The notes under the pieces: model-generated
The model's input: the letters and a program-made list of their open reading frames with translations, nothing else
Database searches by the model: none
What the model was told of the DNA's origin: nothing
Part shown: positions 59,046 to 64,000 of the stretch, piece by piece
How positions within the stretch are numbered: position 1 is the stretch's first letter
Layout: each line of letters begins with the position of its first letter
Position numbers and translations under genes: made by a program
DNA from: Gnetum montanum
Lineage: Eukaryota > Streptophyta > Gnetopsida > Gnetales > Gnetaceae
NCBI GenBank assembly: GCA_015680685.1
Contig: MNCI01002813.1
Location: forward strand, 775,688-839,687
Direction: 5' to 3'
DNA length: 64,000 bases

Positions 59046-60031
59046 TGATGAGTGGCGAGGTACCCCTACACTCAACCATACGAAACGAGCATAGCACGCA
59101 TGATCCGGTCGAACTCCATAGACTAAATGCCTAAACACCACAAGGAACACTTGGGGTTAATTAATCATTATCTTCCCAGACTTACTTGTTTTTGTCCCTG
59201 TGTATGGTTAAGTAAGTCTGAGGTATATGATTTTTTTGGTCTTTTCAAGTTTATATCTTATGCTAAAGGGTGAAGGGTTGAGAGACTAAAACTAAATCTA
59301 ACTACAACACTAAGTCCTAGTGTCAGCATCTATTCCCACTTGCCCTACACACCCTAAACTTTGCAACTGTGGCTACCAAACGCTAATCGTTACTAGGATT
59401 ACCACATGTAACACACGTGCTCGAAGCGGTCGTACTGAGGCACCTAACTAGCCTAAGTGTGATGAGCAACCGATCCCTTGACTAGTCGTACACATCCGTA
59501 GATGCTCGTAATCAAGTCGTACTCGTCCAATGTTCTAAGAGATAAGGGTAAGCGAATCTAATCACAATGAGTAGCTGATTCCTTGGCTAGCCGTACACAT
59601 TCGTCAATGCTCGTAACCAAGTCGTACTCATGCCGCACTACTAGGAAAGCAATAAATAACATTAAATAAATCTATCCATGTACTGCAAGGTTTATCCGCA
59701 AAGCTCATCTTTATTGTCTTACACAACTTGCGTTCAGGTACAAATCTGTTCGAATAAAGAACTGTTCACTTGGGGGACTCCTATTGTGGGCACATGGAAA
59801 ATATTCTATCTCTAGGGTGATCAATTCGCCAGAGCTTCGCTACTTCTAACCTCTATATGGAAATGAGGGGAGTTCCACCTCTTATTTATATATTTGGCGA
59901 CGGACCGTGATATCACGTACGCAATATTGTGTACGCAATATTGCATACGTGATATCGTAGGGGATGCGATATCATAGCGGCCGCAATATTGCATACACAA
60001 TATCGCGGCTTGTGCATATCGCATCTCATCA
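59046..60031 (-). repeat. 5' LTR of TE-6
   Basis: 986 bp, same ends as the 3' LTR. Its U3 (reverse strand from 60,031) is packed with GATATC, GCAATATTGC and GTACG palindromic words, followed by a TATAAATAAG-type TATA box near 59,885-59,895, and CAATAAAGATGAG near 59,710. Confidence 0.9.
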
Positions 60032-60036
60032 ATTAG
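60032..60036. repeat. target-site duplication, right (ATTAG)
   Basis: Exact match to 52,583-52,587. Confidence 0.9.
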
Positions 60037-60460
60037 CATAAACACCTATGTTTGAATTGTTAAAGTGCAATGAATGATTCATCATTCTATGATCCAATGA
60101 AAGTTAATAAAGCTATTTTGAGTCATAATATTTTTACATGTCACTATATATAATGTTGCTAGGTTTGATCCACTCATAAATGTAATCTATCATTGTGTCT
60201 TTACAACTATTTGAAGAAGCTATGAGAAACATATTATTAGAATCTTTTTCAATTCCACCAAATACCAAACAATCTAGCACATGCCTATCTCTGTTATATT
60301 TTTTTCTTGCCAAATTTTGATTCATCAGTGTCTACAATCTTTCCTAGACCTCCAATTTTCTATGGATTCTTCAATAAAACATCCTTACATACATTTCTAC
60401 AAAAATTAAACTAGTCAACTAAAATATGTTTTGATACTTGATTTTGGACTTACAAATTCT
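60032..60460 (-). pseudogene. Merlin/IS1595-like DDE transposase, N-terminal half
   Basis: Reverse strand: IGGLGKIVDTDESKFG with the first catalytic Asp (about 60,315-60,350), KKYNRDRHVLDCLVFGGIE, NMFLIASSNSCKDTMIDYI, IKPSNIIYSDM with the second Asp (codon 60,140-60,142), then HRMMNHSLHF and GVYAN, where the LTR element cuts in. This is the ISXO2/IS1595-type domain found in bacteria and, among eukaryotic transposons, in the Merlin superfamily. A one-base gain in an A run near 60,295 shifts the frame between DESKFG and KYNRD. The piece upstream of IGG is weak. The other half is at 52,400-52,587. Confidence 0.8.
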
Positions 60461-60499
60461 CATTTTAGTATTTCTAGCTCCAATCATACATAATAAATA

Positions 60500-63400
60500 A
60501 ATTTTTTTGGATATTTAACTTTGAATTCTAGATCCAAGTTTCAAGATGAATGTTTTTTTTAGCATCACATCAAAAATATACAAATCTTATTCCTTCTTTC
60601 TTTAAAGAATCATTTCTCATATTTATCAGTATTATTCTAATAAATGTTTTCTTACCAAGTTGGAAAGGTTGCAGATCTTTCGCCTCACCCATTTTCAACT
60701 CACATCTCAAGCATCCAAGTTCAATCTGGACAATCATTAATTGGTTCATCTCTTGCAGCTATGGGAAAGACCTTTGTGTTCCAGTTACACTTAGCATCAA
60801 TAATCTCTACAAGGAAGCTTTCCCTTTTTATTATGTGGAGTGACCATTGGAACTCTCTCTATCCTTAATTGAGAACTCTTTGCCTCATCTAATTCTATGT
60901 CATTCTATTTTGTAACAAGCCAGTATGTGTGGACATTTGGTTATGCCCCAACTTGGGTTTCCTCCTTTAATACTCATTTATTTCTAAGGCGTTTCTGAAT
61001 GTCCTTCACAATACTCTCATTTTTCCCTTTCCTTTAACCCTATGACTTATTCAAGTTGTAATTGGTGCACCTTTAATTGATGCACCTTTAATTTCAATAA
61101 AACTTGTTTACTAGTTAATGCTTATTTTGTACTTTTTTGATTTTTTTGGCTAGGATTTTTATTTTTTCTGCTTGGATGTTTAGTATCTATGTTTATGCAC
61201 TTCTAATGATTTTTTCTTTTTTACTTTTATCTATTTTCTTTTGTTATGTTTCTGAAGAGTTTGGCTTCATGTTCTAGGATTTGCTTAGAATCTAGTTCCA
61301 AAGAGGCATTAGTATCTTCTTCTTTTTTCATTTTTCTTTTTTTTCTTTCTTTTATTTTTTTATTTTTGTGGTGTGGTTTATGCATCCAAGTATTGAAAAA
61401 TTCTTATCTTGTTTTAGACCATCATATGACAACTACCACAACAATATTAACAACTCTTTCATAGGAAGGTACCACAAGCATCATTTACTCCCAATAGTAA
61501 TGCAAATATAGAGGTATGTAAATGGAGGACATTTTTATTTTTTATAATATAGACTACCAAAATAGTTTAGATTTTACTTTGAAAAAGTACTAATCATTTC
61601 TAATGTACAAATAGAACTAAATGTTTAAAGACTTGTTAATAGCTACCAAAATTTCTCAAGTTTTCAGGAAAGCCTATTTTGTTTTGAAAAATGTAAACAT
61701 GCATGACTAAAGGTCAAATCATTTGAAAATTATTTGAATAATGAATATAATGAAGCATTTTGTGTGTATATGGCTCCATATGTAGAGGGTGGAGATCTTG
61801 ATGGTAATCTTCCAATGCTTGTTTGGAGAACAACATTAGCATGAACAAGGTTAACCAAGTAATTCAATGCTTTCTCAAAAATCATAGGGATGATCCTTTA
61901 GAGTTGGAGGGAAAATACAAGCATTTGCTAGAGTAGGTCTTAATTCATGGATCCATTAATTTGGTTTTTCCTCCAAAAATTTATTGTTTGTTGTTATGGC
62001 CAATGATTTTTTTACCAAAAATCTTTAAAAATTAATTTAATTAATTATAAACTTATACATAATACTTGCCTACATTTTACCTTCCTTGTGGGTTTGACTT
62101 GGCAGTTACTAGAATAAGGTTAAGAGCTAGTTGGGAGTGGCAATCTAAAAGTTCCAAGTTTAATCCCAAGCCTCAATTTTCCTATTTTTAACATCAATAT
62201 TTTTTAAATATTTTTAAAAAAATTTAATATTATTTTATTTCATCCTACCTTGGTGACTAATATAGTGGTTTAGTGGATGATAAGGTATGAGTTTGGTTTG
62301 GCTAAGGGAATGTTTGAGGTTTGATTCTTGACCCTAAAATTTTAACTCTTTTCTTTTGATTTAATAATAATATTTTTTATTAAGGAATGCAAAATGAAAA
62401 AATTTAAATGGAAATATCTTTCAAATCATAGGTCCAGTCACCACAAAATTTCCACCATTAGACTTATCTTATTGAGTACTACATGTCGGGCATGGTTTTA
62501 AGGTCCAAAAGTAGGTTAGATTTTCATGATTTTAAAGGGAAAAAATAGCTTACTTTAATGAAATGACATTATTAGGTTGAGGTATGGATGACATATAGAC
62601 TTTGAGATAACTTGTATTTGATTATAAATGATATATTAATTTTTGCATAATAATTTAACACATATATGTTACAATTTTAAATTTGATGTAGCCTTATTCT
62701 CTTAGATCATGGTTATACGCTAGTGAGGTATTAAGGAGAGGGTTATATAGTAAAACATCACAACATTATCTATTAAGCACTAGTTTCCCTATAGACCTCA
62801 TGGAAATAATCCTTACTAGTTTAGTAGGGATGAGATAATCTTATGACAAGGTTGAACCATTTAAACTTACTAATGCATAGGTTTTATGTAAGGTGAGTAA
62901 TGCTAACTTATAGGGTTAGGTGCTTAGAACAATGAGTTCCAAACAAGACAGAATCAACGTAGACCATGGTTTCTAATCTTGTAGAAGGAACTTAACAATG
63001 ATATTAATCAATTAACATTATAATAATACTATAAGATGGGTAAGAGTTACTTGGACCAATGTATCCTTGTCTTAGCAATTTCTCTTCTAGTTGATGTATA
63101 GTATTGAGGTGTAATAGGATCTCTTGGTCACTCCCTAGAAGAATCTTGTTGGTTGGTGGGGTCTATCTTAAATATGATGTGCATTTTTGGTTCCTTTGTA
63201 AATGTGTGGAACAAACTCTATTGTTCATAAAAATTTCTAGAAAAGTATTCTCTAGCTTACATGGATCATCATAGATACAAAATTCATCTAGTATTGGTCC
63301 ATGAGTCTTCTTAGATCATGGCTACATGATTCATCATCAAATTTTAGTTGACCATTAATTCTAATTGGCCCTTGGGAGGTGGTTTGTTCTAATACCAAAT
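60500..63400. other. AT-rich intergenic region, nothing recognised
   Basis: Two overlapping + strand open frames at 60,550-60,868 (containing GKVADLSPHPFSTHISS) have no known match. 61,130-61,370 is T-rich. No repeats, tRNAs or shared LTR pieces seen. Confidence 0.4.
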
Positions 63401-63402
63401 GT

Positions 63403-64000
63403 AATATCCTATTCTCAGATGTCTAAGTAAATGTCAAATATATGCTACATTTGATATTATATGTAATGAAGGTAATATGATAAATGTCAAATATGTGTAG
63501 CATTTAATATTATGTTAAAGGATCTAACATGGAAAGTATAGAGTTCAACCTATTGAGACGTACCCATCAATAGGGCCCCCTATTTTTGCCTATAAATGTG
63601 CACCTTCAGTCACATTTATGGCATAAATTCATATTATTGTAGCAAAGCTCTTACAATTTTATCATTCAAAAGTTAGAATATTTTCTAAGTACCTATAGGA
63701 GAAGTCAAAGAGTGTATGAATCTTTATTTGAGCACTATTATACCTAAGCACTGCAGTGTGTGCAGCAATAAAGATGAACTTTCTAATAAACCTTATAGCA
63801 CTTAGACTAGATTAATTATTTCCTTAATGCATTTAATATTTTAAGCAATTTCCTTTAATATTTTAAGTAATTAAGTAATTAATCAATTAAGATATGCTAA
63901 ATAGAAATTAATTAAAACACATAAGTACAACAACTTCGAGCATATTCTTAGCACTTGGTAATCCTCGTAACACTTAACATTTGGTAACCTAGTAGCATTA
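63403..64000 (+). repeat. LTR of a further element, running off the window
   Basis: Starts TGTAATATCC. Like the TE-5 and TE-6 LTRs it has a TATA box (CCTATAAATG at about 63,590), AGCAATAAAGATGAACTT at about 63,761 (TE-6 has CAATAAAGATGAGCTTT), and GGTAACCTAGTAGCAT near the end (TE-5 has GGTATCCTAGTGGCAT). The bases just before it, GTTCTAATACCA, also look like a reversed tRNA-Met-type PBS, which would point to the opposite strand; I favour + because of the shared LTR landmarks. Confidence 0.55.

Larger units (their letters stand above)
52588..60031 (-). mobile_element. complete gag-protease LTR retrotransposon (TE-6)
   Basis: 7,444 bp, reverse strand, with two LTRs, tRNA-Asp-type PBS, gag, protease and a 5-bp target duplication ATTAG. 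Between protease (ends about 55,703) and the 3' LTR (53,531) lie about 2.2 kb with no RT, RNase H or integrase wording, so it is non-autonomous by structure rather than by recent decay. Its gag and protease match TE-4, which has pol. The LTRs differ by roughly six percent over the part I compared, plus a 42-bp length difference, so the insertion is not recent. It interrupts a Merlin-like transposase ORF. Confidence 0.92.

Noticed and set aside
1-64000. tRNA, rRNA or other structural RNA genes
   Set aside because: No cloverleaf-type A/B boxes or rRNA core strings were recognised; only primer-binding sites complementary to tRNA ends are present.

Overview
The window looks like intergenic DNA from a large, repeat-rich vascular plant nuclear genome. 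The evidence is the Arabidopsis-type telomere heptamer (CCCTAAA), plant-specific Ty3/gypsy lineages (Tat-like and Athila-like), primer-binding sites of the tRNA-Asp type, spliced exon remnants with GT-AG introns, and many premature stops of the CGA-to-TGA or CAG-to-TAG kind expected from cytosine methylation. A conifer, another gymnosperm or a fern would fit; the species cannot be fixed from the sequence. I see no intact host gene. Almost everything is a decayed mobile element.

Layout. 1-4.5 kb: reverse-strand Tat-like pol (RT, RNase H, integrase). 4.7-7.7 kb: reverse-strand, six-exon pseudogene whose first visible exon resembles an FCP1/NIF (HAD-type) phosphatase. 7.76-9.0 kb: array of palindromic AGCGTATACGCT-like units. 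9.3-13 kb: forward-strand copy of the same Tat-like family, with most of RT and RNase H deleted and its own tandem-repeat 3' region; a second palindromic array follows at 13.3-13.8 kb. 14.5-18.1 kb: reverse-strand gag remnant with a 28-bp tandem array in its leader and a primer-binding site. 19.0-19.8 kb: ~200-bp repeats. 19.8-25 kb: reverse-strand Athila-like element with gag, protease, RT, RNase H and integrase remnants.

25.2-41.7 kb is the most unusual part. It is a stack of Penelope-like (PLE) reverse transcriptase copies, all on the + strand. Four long degenerate telomere-repeat arrays, all reading CCCTAAA on the + strand, separate or flank them. Each PLE 3' end runs into a 7-bp (CTTTTAA)-like block, and three of these blocks run directly into a telomeric array. 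The PLE coding sequence carries its own short telomere motif, and terminal-repeat copies begin at that motif. This orientation is what is expected if PLE RNA with a C-rich 3' tail was reverse-transcribed onto chromosome ends, so I read the block as a fossil, now internal, telomeric retroelement stack.

42.5-51.2 kb: forward-strand Athila-related gag-only element with a 5' LTR (9-bp terminal inverted repeats, tRNA-Asp-type PBS), then a second decayed element whose ORF resembles the plant Transposase_32/Athila gag domain, then an assembly gap (50,189-51,040) and an LTR end. 52,588-60,031: a structurally complete gag-protease-only LTR retrotransposon (reverse strand, 5-bp target duplication ATTAG) inserted inside the transposase ORF of a Merlin/IS1595-like DNA transposon, whose two halves lie on either side. 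60.5-63.4 kb is AT-rich with nothing recognised. From about 63.4 kb another LTR of the same broad family runs off the window.

How the parts relate: the gag proteins of the elements at 19.8-25, 42.5-46.8 and 52.6-60.0 kb are clearly one family. Only the first retains pol, so the other two look like non-autonomous relatives that would have depended on pol supplied in trans.
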